Positions 1 to 8,256 of a stretch of DNA of 21,704 nt are shown here, in pieces. This DNA comes from Lewinellaceae bacterium (GTDB taxonomy: Bacteria; Bacteroidota; Bacteroidia; Chitinophagales; Saprospiraceae). Below the pieces are notes generated by a model. It searched no databases, was not told where the DNA came from, and was given only the letters and a program-made list of their open reading frames with translations. Positions within the stretch are counted from its first letter, which is position 1; every line of letters begins with the position of its first letter. The translations under genes and the position numbers were made by a program. The stretch lies in assembly GCA_016719605.1 (NCBI GenBank), contig JADJYW010000028.1, positions 1 to 21,704 on the forward strand, read 5' to 3'.

Positions 1-600
1 GCCCGCAAAATCTGCGGTCGGTAACGATCAACTTGCCCTGTTCCTCCAGCAAGCCGACTTTCCGGATCACGGTTTCTACCCCTGACCGGTCATGTCGGCG
101 ATTTCCTGCCGGGTAACGGGCACGAGGAAATGGCCGTCCTGTCCGTATTTGTCCCGGGAAAGTTTGCCTTTGAGCAGGTCTATAACAGCCAGAATGCGTT
201 CTTCGGGTTGGTTCAGGTTCAGCGCTTTGAGCAATTCGGATTTATACAACACCCTGCGGCAAATGTGCATGGTGAATTTCAGGTGAATATCGAAGTGGTC
301 GCGGAGCAGTTCCACGAAGTGTTTGCGCGGCAGCGCCAATAGTTGCGAGTCGGTGATGGTACAGGCGGAAGCCGGGTAGGGAAGTCCACCCAGCATGGGC
401 GGTTCCTCAAAACTTTCGCCCTCGGTGAAGATGCCCTGAATCAAGTCATGGTCTTCGCCGTGGTTTACCATTTTTACCAGGCCGGATTCGATCTGGAAAT
501 AGTAAAAAGCCACTTGCCGCTCGCGGAAAATTTCGTCCCGGCGATGGTAGTTTTTCACCACAGCGCCATAGTCGCGCAGCAAATCGGAAGGTATGTTCAC
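1..600 (-). CDS. Crp/Fnr family transcriptional regulator (partial, frameshifted)
   Basis: A cyclic-nucleotide-binding-fold regulator. The N-terminal beta-roll reads YYFQIESGLVKM and then QGIFTEGESFEEPPML, the usual Crp/Fnr effector-domain pattern. The C-terminal helix-turn-helix reads TRQEIADMTG, and after a frame change RVETVIRKVGLLEEQGKL, running off the window edge. One base is missing in or near the C-run at 79-82 and produces a false stop. I chose the GTG at 598-600, giving (M)NIPSDLLRDYGA, because this matches the family start; the longer reading begins with TTG at 633 and overlaps the probable promoter at 607-614. No FNR-type N-terminal cysteine cluster is visible, so a redox Fe-S sensor is unlikely. 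The ligand and targets cannot be told. The gene follows the SGNH hydrolase on the same strand. Confidence 0.85.
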
Positions 601-606
601 GGCAGG

Positions 607-614
607 CGAAAGTA
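607..614 (-). promoter_or_regulatory. Candidate Bacteroidota -7 box for the Crp/Fnr gene
   Basis: The minus strand reads TACTTTCG, seven of eight matches to TAnnTTTG. It lies only seven bases upstream of the GTG start, which would imply a very short leader or leaderless mRNA. No convincing -33 TTTG is seen, so this is tentative. Confidence 0.3.
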
Positions 615-637
615 GAAAAATGTCCAGGAGCAAAGCC

Positions 638-1693
638 CTAAATTTTTACCCAGCGGATGGTTTTACCCCAGGTTCCCTTGCGTAACTGGATGCGGTACAC
701 GCCGGGAGGCCCAAAATCGGCAGGTAGTATATGCGGCAGGTTGAGTGTTTGTCGGCGCAAAAGTCGGCCGTTGGGGTCGAACACCGCCACGGATACGTTT
801 TCCATTGGTTGTTCGGCTTGCAGCAGTACAGTAGGCGGTAGTTTTGGGAGCAAGGGCGGGTGCCGCATCATGTTGTCGCTCAGGGGTAAAATATGAGCCC
901 AGCGCCCATCGGAGGCATAGCGGTTGGCGCGGCGCTGAGCCAGTTGTTCCGGGATGTTTTTGGCGACTATCCGTTCGTAGAGGAGCGCGTGTCCGGCATT
1001 GTTGAGGTGGATGCCGTCGCCGGAATCGAAGCGGGGGTTTACGGTACCGTTCCCGGCGTCAAGTCCGTCCCAAAAGTTGACGGCCAGGTCGCCGAAGCGT
1101 TTGTTCATGGCCTGAAGTGCCTCGTACTGGATTTGAATTTTCAGTGTATCGAAGTTGCGCGGCTGCACGGTGGTGATCCACAGGGGTACATCCGCCGACC
1201 AGGCACAGAAGGCAATGACCTCTAAATTGTCGAGTTGTTCCCGGGCTGGATACCCGGCGGATGCGTCGTTGGAGGGCAGGTTTATGAGGATGGCGTCGGG
1301 CCGCAGGTCAAGGGCTGCGGTAATATTGCGCAGGATGTCGGGCCAGGGCCGACCCGGTGGCGGCTTGTGCCCGGAAGGCATGAGGTGCCAGGTCTGGTAG
1401 CCGCTTTTGGCGAGGTTGACGACCTGCGAGCGCGGGTGAAGCGTCTTCAAATACGCACTGTACCGGTTCACCCAGGAACTGTCTACCGGTCGGGCGCCCA
1501 CCCCGGCCGCCGTGGACGAGCCGATGACCACAAGGCGAAGCGGGCGGCTGTTGGCTGTCGGCTGTCGGCTGTTGGCCATTGGCTGTTGGCTATTGGCTGT
1601 TGGTTTCTGGGCCCGCTGCGGGAAAAGGATCCGAGAATTAAAATGCTGATTGGCTGCATAGTTGCGGGTGACAAATGTACTTTGCTTTGCCAT
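638..1693 (-). CDS. SGNH/GDSL-type hydrolase with C-terminal T9SS-like sorting domain
   Basis: A secreted esterase or lipase-like hydrolase. Block I is VVIGSSTAAGVGA with the nucleophile Ser, block III is LINLPSNDAS with the Asn, and block V is DGIHLNNAGH with the catalytic Asp and His. The last ~75 residues (ENVSVAVFDPNGRLL ... GVYRIQLRKG ... IRWVKI) resemble the type A sorting domain of type IX secretion substrates, so export across the outer membrane is likely. The N-terminus is uncertain: residues 31-50 are encoded by a degenerate 7-bp tandem repeat (ANSRQP-like), no clear signal peptide is present, and a TACATTTG -7 box lies inside the first codons. ATG at 1579 is an alternative start; a frameshift hiding the real signal peptide is also possible. 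The longest ORF overlaps the divergent mlaE reading by 19 bp. The substrate is unknown. Confidence 0.75.
   Translation of the reverse strand: MAKQSTFVTRNYAANQHFNSRILFPQRAQKPTANSQQPMANSRQPTANSRPLRLVVIGSSTAAGVGARPVDSSWVNRYSAYLKTLHPRSQVVNLAKSGYQTWHLMPSGHKPPPGRPWPDILRNITAALDLRPDAILINLPSNDASAGYPAREQLDNLEVIAFCAWSADVPLWITTVQPRNFDTLKIQIQYEALQAMNKRFGDLAVNFWDGLDAGNGTVNPRFDSGDGIHLNNAGHALLYERIVAKNIPEQLAQRRANRYASDGRWAHILPLSDNMMRHPPLLPKLPPTVLLQAEQPMENVSVAVFDPNGRLLRRQTLNLPHILPADFGPPGVYRIQLRKGTWGKTIRWVKI
1551..1607. repeat. Degenerate tandem 7-mer repeat (CTGTTGG/CTGTCGG/CTATTGG)
   Basis: About eight consecutive units of a 7-base word of the type GGCTGTT(G/C). It is read in frame as repeated PTANSQQ/PMANSRQ in the SGNH hydrolase N-terminus. 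In its 7-base period it resembles the GGTTNGAA repeats at 5171-5277 and 9993-10086, but the sequence differs. It may be an intergenic repeat captured by an over-extended ORF. Confidence 0.7.
1672..1679 (-). promoter_or_regulatory. Candidate -7 box for the SGNH hydrolase
   Basis: The minus strand reads TACATTTG, a full match to TAnnTTTG. Its position inside the longest ORF argues that translation starts further downstream. No -33 element is visible. Confidence 0.3.
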
Positions 1694-2555
1694 GGAATCC
1701 CTTGTGTTACCTTTACGGCAGCACGAAAAGGCCGGATTGGATCGGACAAATTGCCCGAGCGGTTCTGTTTTTATTCAATCGGTGCATCATGCGTTTAGGC
1801 GTGTTTCAGGCATCGTTTTTCAGGAAATCGGCGCGCTCTCCCGGTTCACGGCGCGTTTTCCGGAAGCAGTTCCGCCCCCGATACGAGTGGGAGGAATTGG
1901 TGCGCCAGTGCTTTGTGATCGGGTACAAGTCGCTTGCCTTAGTGGGCCTCACGGCGTTTATCATGGGTCTGGTAATGACCATGCAACTGCGCCCGAGCAT
2001 GGTGCGCTATGGCGTGGAAAAAATGATTCCGGCCATGGTGTGTATCGCCATCATCCGGGAGATCGGGCCGGTAATCACGGGGTTGATTTTTGCCGGCAAA
2101 ATCGGATCCAGCATCGGCGCCGAACTGGGTTCGATGCGCGTCACCGAACAAATTGACGCCATGGAAGTGTCGGGCACCAACCCGTTCAAATACTTAGTCG
2201 TGACACGTACACTTGCCGCCACGCTCATGCTGCCGGTGCTGGTCATTCTGGCCGATGCGATTTCCCTGTACGCTCGTACCTCGGGGTTAACATCTACGAA
2301 GTACTCAGTTTCCGGTTGTTTATGGAGCAGGTCATGGATAATCTGGATTACTACAACGCCATTCCGGCTATTATCAAGACGTTCTTTTTCGGTTTTGCCG
2401 TCGGCATCGTGGGCTGCTACAAAGGCTACTATTCCACCAAAGGCACCGAGGGTGTGGGGCGGTCGGCCAATTCGGCCGTGGTAATGGCTTCGGTGCTGAT
2501 TTTTATCCTCGATCTGCTGGCTGTGCAAGTGGCCGCGCTGATCTGGGAAAATTGA
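1675..2555 (+). CDS. mlaE: MlaE-type ABC transporter permease (frameshifted)
   Basis: Inner-membrane permease of the MlaFEDB-like phospholipid transport system, which moves lipids between inner and outer membranes. The MlaE signature is clear: LTAFIMGLVMTMQ, then IREIGPVITGLIFAGKIGSSIGAELGSM, then EQIDAMEVSGTNP. After a one-base frame change near 2275-2295 the protein continues as GVNIYEVLSFRLFMEQV and KTFFFGFAVGIVGCYKGY, ending in a final membrane segment and TGA at 2553-2555. Restored length is about 290 residues, slightly longer than the usual 240-260, so the start is uncertain; ATG at 1789 is an alternative. mlaF begins 4 bp after the stop, so the two are translationally close. Divergent from the SGNH hydrolase. 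Confidence 0.88.
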
Positions 2556-2559
2556 CAGC

Positions 2560-3283
2560 ATGAAAAACAACGAACCGGTGATCGAGGTGAAGGGCTTTGC
2601 AAGGCCTTCGCGCCAACGTGGTGCTCGATCATTTGACCTGACCTTGTACCGGGCGAAAATCTCGTGGTGCTGGGCTAAATCCGGTTCGGGCAAATCCGTG
2701 CTCATCAGGTGCATCATCGGCTTGCGCGCCCCGGGCCGGGCGCATCATGCTGGGGCAAAACTGCCCGACCTGACGTACGGAGCTGGGACCAACTGGCGCC
2801 CGCGTAGGTTTTCTTATTCCAGAGCAATGCCCCTGTACGACTCCATGACGGTGCGGAAAACCTCGAATTCCCTGCGGCGGCACTGGATGAATGTGGAGCA
2901 AAACGAGGTGAACGATCTGGTCCATGAGGTACTGACGAGCGTGGGACTGGCGCATACGGTGGACATGATGCCTGCCGAATTGTCGGGTGGTATGCGCAAA
3001 CGCATGCTCTGGCCCGCACGCTCATCCTCAAACCCGACATCATCCTGTACGACGAACCCACCACCGGCCTTGACGCCATAACCGGGATGGAAATTATCGA
3101 ACTCATCAAGGCGGTTCAGCACGAGTACCAGACTTCTGCGCTGGTTATTTCGCACGATATGAAACTGGCGCGCCATGCCGCCGAACGCATTGCTATCCTG
3201 CTGGAAGGCAAATGCTACGCCACCGGAACCTGGCAGGAACTCAGCACATCCAAAGACCCAATATTCGCGCATTTTTTGACTAA
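2560..3283 (+). CDS. mlaF: MlaF-type ABC transporter ATPase (several frameshifts)
   Basis: Cytoplasmic ATPase that powers the MlaE permease. Visible motifs are Walker A KSGSGKSVLIRCIIGL, signature ELSGGMRKR, Walker B LILKPDIILYDEPTTGLD and the switch histidine in LVISHDMKLARHAAER. The 5' quarter needs several indels to read as a family member (roughly KGLCKAFGANVVLD at 2590-2640 instead of the literal frame). At about 3005 one base is missing in RKR(I)ALARTL. At the 3' end, adding one T to the run at 3272-3277 gives DPIFAHFFD and TAA at 3281-3283, six bases before the mlaD ATG. A decaying gene is possible, but intact motifs in alternating frames argue for sequencing errors. Confidence 0.85.
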
Positions 3284-3289
3284 AAGATC

Positions 3290-4279
3290 ATGGCCAACCG
3301 CACTTCCGACAATATCAAATTAGGCATTTTCGTGCTGGCAGGGCTGGCGCTGCTCATTGCCTTTTTGTACATGCTGGGCAAAAACCAGAGCCTTTTTTCC
3401 AACCGTTTCCCGGTTACAGCCCATTCTGAAAACGTGAACGGCCCTGACGCCCGGCAGCAACGTTCGGGTATCGCGCATCGTCGTCGGGTGGTCGAATCGG
3501 TGACGCTGATGCACGACACCCTGGTAGAAGCTGGTCCTCGACTCGATGACAAGATGCGCCGGGTAATCGCAAAAACACCCTGGCCGACATCAGCTACCGA
3601 CGGGTTGGTCGGCAACCGGGTGGTCAACCTCCTGCCGGCGAAAGAGCCGGCGCCGCTGATCGAACCGGGCGACATTATCCAGTCTCGAAAGGATGTCAGC
3701 ACGGCAGAAATGCTGCACATCCTGAACAAAACAAACCAGAACGTCCTCGTCATTTCAGAAGGGCTGCTCGAAACTGTTGAGCGGATCAACAGGAGTCCCC
3801 AATTGACAACCTTGCTTCAGGATGAAAGTCTCTGCGCGACCTGAAGGCAGCACTGGCAAACTTGCGGGTTACCACGGCCACCGCATCGGTTACCGCTACC
3901 GACCTGCGGTCGGTAATGGCCGGTATTCGTGCCGGAGAAGGTACTGTCGGGGCTTTGTTGCGGGACACGACGCTGGCGTACGAACTGAATCAGGCTGCCC
4001 GGAAATTGCAACAAGTAGAAAACCAGGCGGGCCGGCTGGTGCAGAATATGGACACCTTAGTGCAGCATGCGGCTTACTGGCCGACAACGTTCAGACCGAT
4101 ATTCAGCAAGGACCGGGTGCGGCCCATTTATTGCTGCGCGACTCCTTGGCAGCGGCCGCGCATTCAGGTCATGTTGAGCAACATCGAGCAGGGCACGGCG
4201 CGTTTCAACGAAACAATGGAGGCGCTGAAGCATAGTTTTACTGCGGCGATCCTTTCGGAGGCTGGACAAAAAGCAATAG
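3290..4279 (+). CDS. mlaD: MlaD-like MCE domain lipid-binding protein (frameshifted)
   Basis: Periplasmic, membrane-anchored substrate-binding subunit of the Mla-type transporter. One N-terminal transmembrane segment (IKLGIFVLAGLALLIAFLYML) is followed by an MCE domain: VRVSGIxVGxVESVTLMHDTLVE-like, partly out of frame, then DGLVGNRVVNLLP and LIEPGDII. The C-terminal half is helical (LRVTTATASVTATDLRSVMAGIRAGEGTVG and NIEQGTARFNETMEALKHSF). Indels occur near 3445-3480, 3550-3600, 3825-3840 and 4065-4145. The final frame change at about 4238 gives LKHSFLRRSFRRLDKKQ and TAG at 4277-4279, which fits the basic tail seen in Bacteroidota homologues better than the literal end at 4293. Third gene of the mlaE-mlaF-mlaD operon; no mlaA, mlaB or mlaC is in view. 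Confidence 0.82.
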
Positions 4280-4366
4280 ACCTACTATTTTAACAGGCAA
4301 CCATAGCCTCCAAAACCTGGTGCTATGGTACAAATTGCCAATCCCATCTACGATAAGAAAGAGCGC

Positions 4367-4898
4367 CTAAAGCACCCACTTGTCTTGCACTTTTTTTAGC
4401 ACTTTTCCAGCACACATCCCGCACACAGCCTGCACCGCCAACGGGCGGCGAAATGTAGTCTATCTCGTCCGAATTTCCGATACGGCATCGGCCGGACAAG
4501 TGGCGAGCCAACCTTTTGCAGGATTTGCAGGTCGGGCAGATCGTCGCCCATGTAGCAGATTTCGTTGGCTTTCAGGTTAAACGAACTCAAAAACTGCTGA
4601 AAAACGGGCCATTTGTCTTCTATCCCGGAATAAATATGTTCGACGCCCAGCCCTGACAGGCGTTTGACCACCCTGTGAGCGTCCTCCGGTGATAATACAT
4701 ACGGGAAAGCCATTTCGTAAGGCAATTTTGATACCCAGCCCGTCGCGGATATTCATACGCCGCAGGCTGTTCCCCGCTTTCGGTGACGTGTACCGAGTTG
4801 TCTGCGAGCACGCCATCAACATCGAAGATGAAGGCGCGTACTGTCCGGAATTTATCGAACAGGTGGACGAGTTCGACAGTGGTCTCCGGCAACGGCAT
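4367..4898 (-). CDS. kdsC: KdsC-type HAD phosphatase (frameshifted)
   Basis: HAD-superfamily phosphatase of the KdsC branch, which hydrolyses 3-deoxy-D-manno-octulosonate 8-phosphate in lipopolysaccharide core synthesis. Motif I is FIFDVDGVLADNSV with both catalytic aspartates, then ESGE(Q)SLRRMNIRDGLGIKIAL, motif II IITGGRSQ, GLGVEHIYSGIEDKWPVFQQF, and motif III ICYMGDDLPDLQILQKVG. After a frame change the protein ends EIDYISPPVGGAGCVRDV, VLKKVQDKWVL and TAG at 4367-4369. At least three indels are needed (near 4480-4520, 4655-4680 and 4755-4775). I prefer ATG at 4898 (MPLPETTVELVHLF); ATG at 4931 would overlap iscX. The small single-domain form without a cap suits a tetrameric KdsC; another HAD phosphatase of the same subfamily is possible. 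Confidence 0.8.
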
Positions 4899-4912
4899 TT
4901 GTTCGGCAGGTA

Positions 4913-5158
4913 CTATTGATTGTCTCTCCATTCGTAAACCCATTTGGCCTGGATTTGCTCAGGTGTGCTTCGTTGCAGTCTTCGCGCGTACCTTCAAAAT
5001 TGGGTATTTCCAGTACCCATTCGATCAGCTCCGGTGAATCGGATTCGGTAAATTTTGCTCTCGCTGAAGTCGTTGCCGAAACGTTCGTACAGTTTCATGG
5101 CTATGTCCTCGTGGTCGGCCCATTGAATGGGCATGTTGTCAATGTCGCTAAAAGGCAT
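4913..5158 (-). CDS. iscX: IscX-like Fe-S cluster assembly protein (frameshifted)
   Basis: A small acidic protein found by reading the gap between kdsC and the aldo/keto reductase across frames. It starts with ATG at 5156-5158 (MPFSDIDNMPIQWADHEDIA), continues MKLYERFGNDFSESKIYRIRFT, then in the next frame PELIEWVLEIPNFEGTREDCNEAHL, then EQIQAKWVYEWRDNQ and TAG at 4913-4915. The order W-(D/E)-IA-L-F, then the central L..W(V/I) segment, the D/E-rich stretch with a single Cys-Asn, and the terminal W.YEW.D match IscX (YfhJ), an IscS-binding iron-responsive modulator of Fe-S assembly. It is about 80 residues, slightly longer than the 66 of the enterobacterial protein. At least two indels are needed (about 5030 and 4950). 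No other isc genes are nearby. Confidence 0.75.
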
Positions 5159-5170
5159 GATTTTGTTTTT

Positions 5171-5277
5171 GGTTGGAAAGGTTTCTGGTTGGAAGGTTGG
5201 AAGGTTAGAAGGTTGGAGGGTTTTTCTAACCAGAAACCTTCCAACCTTCTAACCCTCCAACCCCCTAACCAGCAACG
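5171..5277. repeat. GGTTNGAA-type palindromic minisatellite, copy 1
   Basis: Units such as GGTTGGAAGG, GGTTAGAAGG and GGTTTCTGG run left to right up to about 5220 and recur as reverse complements from 5226. GGTTAGAAGGTTGGA at 5203-5217 pairs perfectly with 5240-5254, and GGTTTCTGGTT at 5180-5190 pairs with 5228-5238. The aldo/keto reductase stop codon (5265-5267) lies inside the right arm, and iscX starts 13 bp beyond the other end. A second member is at 9993-10086. Confidence 0.85.
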
Positions 5278-6283
5278 ATTTTATCGTATTGTCCTCCGAA
5301 GATCAATTCGCGGATGTTATCGGAGGCGAGGAATTCGTGTGGAAATCCCAGTTCGACAGGGCTTGCTGCATCAAGTGCCTGAAGGGTTTCGGTCGGAATC
5401 TGGAAGTTCACGCAGCCGAGTGAGTCTTGCAACTGGGCAGCCGTTCGGGCGCCAATGATAGGAATGGATGTGAGGGCTGTATCGCGCTGGCGCGTCCAGT
5501 TGATGACTAATTGGGCCGGGGGTCACCCCGAGGGACTTGGCCTGTTTGACCACCTCGGCGGCGATGTCGTTGGCCCGGTTGCTGCGGCGGGCACTGGTTT
5601 CTACTACACGGCCGGTATCGCCCTGGAGGTATTTTCCGGTGAGCGCCCCGCCGCCGATGGCGCCCCAGGGCGTGATGGCCAGGCCAAACTGTTTGGCCAT
5701 GGGGATCAGTTCGCGTTCGGGCGCTCGCTGAAGCAGGGAGTATTCTATTTGCAAACCGGTGAAAGCGGTCCAGCCCCGCAGTTCGGCCATGGTATTGGCT
5801 TGGCTGACTACCCATGCCGGCGTATCCGATATGCCGATATATTGGACTTTTCCGCTGCGTACCAGATCGTCCAGGCCGCGCAATACCTCATCCACGGGGG
5901 TCATGCCGTCCCAGGCGTGTACCCAGAAGAGGTCAATAAATTCCGGTGTCCAGCCGGCGCAGGCTTTCCTCCACGGAGCGCATCATGTTTTTGCGGTGGT
6001 TGCCCGCGAAATTGGGGTCGCCCGATTGGTCGCGCAGGTATATTTTGTAGCCACCACAAAATGGTGGCGTTCGCTTTGACAAACTCACCCAGCCAGCGTT
6101 CGCTGGTACCTTCGGTGTAGCGGTTGGCGGTGTCCAAAATTGCCGCCGGCCGCCGCGTACATATCAAAAATCTTGGCTTTCGGCTTTGTCTGCTCCCCAG
6201 CCCCACTCTGTCCCGAAAGTCATAGTGCCCAAACAAATCTCGGAGACGCGCAAACCCGATTTTCCAAACAAACGATAATTCAT
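5265..6283 (-). CDS. Aldo/keto reductase (frameshifted)
   Basis: NADPH-dependent oxidoreductase of the aldo/keto reductase superfamily. It starts with ATG at 6281-6283 (MNYRLFGKSGLRVSEICLGTMTFGTEWGWG). The catalytic Asp and Tyr are in FIDTANRYTEGTSE-like DTANRYTEGTSERWLGEF, the Lys in FVVATKYT, and the His in LFWVHAWDGMTPVDEVL. Cofactor-side strands KVQYIGISDTPAW, GLQIEYSLLQRAPERELIPM and ITPWGAIGGGALTGKY follow. The C-terminus reads NFQIPTETLQALDAASP ... LASDNIRELIFGG ... IVAG with TAG at 5265-5267. Indels lie near 6150-6160, 6060-6070, 5990-6000, 5940 and 5440-5520. About 339 residues, typical for the family. The subfamily and substrate cannot be fixed. First gene of a probable operon with iscX and kdsC. 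Confidence 0.85.
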
Positions 6284-6310
6284 ATCCAGTCAAGATTTAG
6301 TAGCAAAAGC

Positions 6311-6318
6311 CAAATGTA
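6311..6318 (-). promoter_or_regulatory. Candidate -7 box for the aldo/keto reductase
   Basis: The minus strand reads TACATTTG, a full TAnnTTTG match, 27 bp upstream of the ATG. No TTTG is placed at the usual -33 distance. Confidence 0.4.
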
Positions 6319-6380
6319 CAATATCAAAGTGGCTATAACAGAGGGGGGGGCAAAGTGGTTGAATCGTACACAAACAACTT

Positions 6381-7412
6381 CTAATACCCCCGCTGCTGTA
6401 CCCAGGTTTGAAACCGCCGGGCATTTACCAAATGTGCCGCATAAGTACCGGCAAAGGCATGTGTGCCGGATTCATCGGGTTTGGCGCAGAAATACAGGTA
6501 GTCGTGTTGTTGCGGGTTCAGTACGGCATCAATGCTGCCGATGGAAGCCATACTGATCGGCCCGGGCGGCAAGCCTTTGTACATGTAGGTATTGTAAGGC
6601 GAATCGAAGGTGGTATGGAATAACGTGACGCGGCGAACACCAAAATCGCGGGTAGCGAATACGCAGGTCGGGTCGGCCTGCAAGAGCATATTGATTTTCA
6701 GGCGATTCAGATAAACGCCGGCAATAGTCGATTTTTCACTGTTGGCGTTGGTTTCGCGCTCGACAATGGATGCGAGGGCATACACTTGCACGGGCGTAAG
6801 CCCGAGGGCTTGCGCCTTGGCGAGGCGGTCGTTTTTGCTCCAAAATGCCTTGTTTTCCTTTGCCATGCGCTGCAAAAACGTTTTGGCATCGGTATTCCAG
6901 AACATTTCGTAGGTGTTTGGAATAAACAGCGCGATCAGGGTCTCGGGTGTGTAGCCGATCTCGGCGAGCACGCCCGGGTCGAGAAATGTTTGGAGCAGCG
7001 TGAGCGAGTCTGTTTCGAGGAAACGGGCAACACGTCCTGCCACCTCTTCCGGCAAGCGCTCATTGTTCAGAACAACGTTGACGGGCTCCTGCTTGCCGGC
7101 ACGCAAGTGCTGGATGAGCCTGCGGTTGCTCCAGCCCGGCTCGATTTTATACCGCCCGGAGCGCATGACGGGGCGGTTGTATTTCATTTTTTCTGCCAGC
7201 CACCGAAAACTCGGCACATCGGTCAGGAGGCCGCCTTGTGCGAGGCTGTCCACCACCTGCTCAAAGGACGCGCCCGTGGGGATATGTACGATGGGGTTTT
7301 CCAATTGGGCAGGAACGCCCGAAAAATAAATGGCTTTGACCGGCCTCCAGGCAAAAAACAGGCCGGTGAGCAGCGCTGCAAGAGCAAGCAGCACAAAGGT
7401 TTTCCTTTTCAT
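6381..7412 (-). CDS. mltG: Endolytic transglycosylase MltG
   Basis: Inner-membrane endolytic murein transglycosylase that cleaves nascent glycan strands and limits their length. It starts with ATG at 7410-7412 (MKRKTFVLLALAALLTGLFFAW), which provides one N-terminal membrane anchor. A LysM-like segment follows (VHIPTGASFEQVVDSLAQGGLL). The YceG catalytic domain has LFIPNTYEMFWNT, the catalytic Glu in LASIVERETN, VYLNRLKINMLLQADPTC, and NTYMYKGLPPGPISMASIGSIDAVLNP. It ends with a typical FAGTYAAHLVNARRFQTW tail. At 343 residues it has the full family length. The literal frame runs on from panB without a stop, but this is explained by one extra base in panB, so I annotate it as a separate gene 8 bp after the panB stop. 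Confidence 0.93.
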   Translation of the reverse strand: MKRKTFVLLALAALLTGLFFAWRPVKAIYFSGVPAQLENPIVHIPTGASFEQVVDSLAQGGLLTDVPSFRWLAEKMKYNRPVMRSGRYKIEPGWSNRRLIQHLRAGKQEPVNVVLNNERLPEEVAGRVARFLETDSLTLLQTFLDPGVLAEIGYTPETLIALFIPNTYEMFWNTDAKTFLQRMAKENKAFWSKNDRLAKAQALGLTPVQVYALASIVERETNANSEKSTIAGVYLNRLKINMLLQADPTCVFATRDFGVRRVTLFHTTFDSPYNTYMYKGLPPGPISMASIGSIDAVLNPQQHDYLYFCAKPDESGTHAFAGTYAAHLVNARRFQTWVQQRGY

Positions 7413-7420
7413 GGATGTGT

Positions 7421-8240
7421 TCAGTATTGTTCCGATTCGTTCGGGGAAGTCGTTGCTTTTTACGTCGGCAATATAGCGCTGTGTGGCGCCGCCGATGGCA
7501 TCGAACAACTCCGCATAGCGGCGCAGGAAGCGCGGTTTGAAGTCTTTGGTAATCCCGAGCATATCGTGTGTGACTAATACCTGGCCGTCGGTGTGCGGGC
7601 CGGCGCCGATGCCGATGGTCGGGATTTCGATACTTTCGGAAACAGTTTTGGCGAGTCCAGCCGGAATTTTTTCCAGTACCAGTGCAAAACACCCGGTGTT
7701 GTCGAGCAGCAGGGCGTCATCCCGAAGTTTTTGTGCTTCTACATCTTCTTTAGCGCGTACCGTGTAGGTGCCAAATTTGTAGATGCTCTGTGGGGTCAGG
7801 CCCAGGTGGCCCATGACCGGTATGCCCGCCATCAGAATACGTTTGATGGATTCCTCCACTTCCGACCCGCCCTCCAGTTTGACAGCATGCGCGCCCGATT
7901 CTTTCATGATGCGAATCGCACTTTTCAGGGCAATTTCTGAATTAGACTGGTAGCTGCCGAAGGGCATATCTACGACAACCATGGCCCGATGCACCGCGCG
8001 CACAACAGATTGGGCATGGTAGATCATCTGGTCCAGCGTAATCGGGAGGGTAGTTTCGTGGCCGGCCATGACATTGGAAGCAGAGTCGCCGACCAACAGA
8101 ATATCAATACCGGCCTCATCCAGAATTCGGGCCATGGAAAAATCGTACGCCGTGAGCATAGCGATTTTCTCGCCGCGATTTTTCATGGCCTGGATGACGT
8201 GCGTGGTGACGCGCTTGATTTCGCCGGTAGATGCAGACAT
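7421..8240 (-). CDS. panB: 3-methyl-2-oxobutanoate hydroxymethyltransferase PanB
   Basis: First committed enzyme of pantothenate synthesis, converting 2-oxoisovalerate to ketopantoate with methylene-tetrahydrofolate in the cytoplasm. Family motifs are LTAYDFSMARILDEAGID, LLVGDSASNVMAGHETTLP with the metal-binding Asp, MVVVDMPFGSYQ, AVKLEGG, GHLGLTPQS, LVLEKIPAGLA with the catalytic Glu, and TIGIGAGPHTDGQVLVTHDMLG. Near 7445 one extra base disrupts the end: removing a G from CCCCGAACG gives DFPNESEQY and TGA at 7421-7423, the Bacteroidota-type C-terminus. The corrected length is 272 residues. A probable promoter lies at 8433-8440, separated from the start by a foldback element. Confidence 0.95.
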
Positions 8241-8256
8241 GGTGGGTAGTTGGTTT

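Noticed and set aside
1..6300. A genuinely decaying region of pseudogenes
   Set aside because: Catalytic and binding motifs are intact across all frames and there are almost no in-frame nonsense changes; indels alone account for the breaks.
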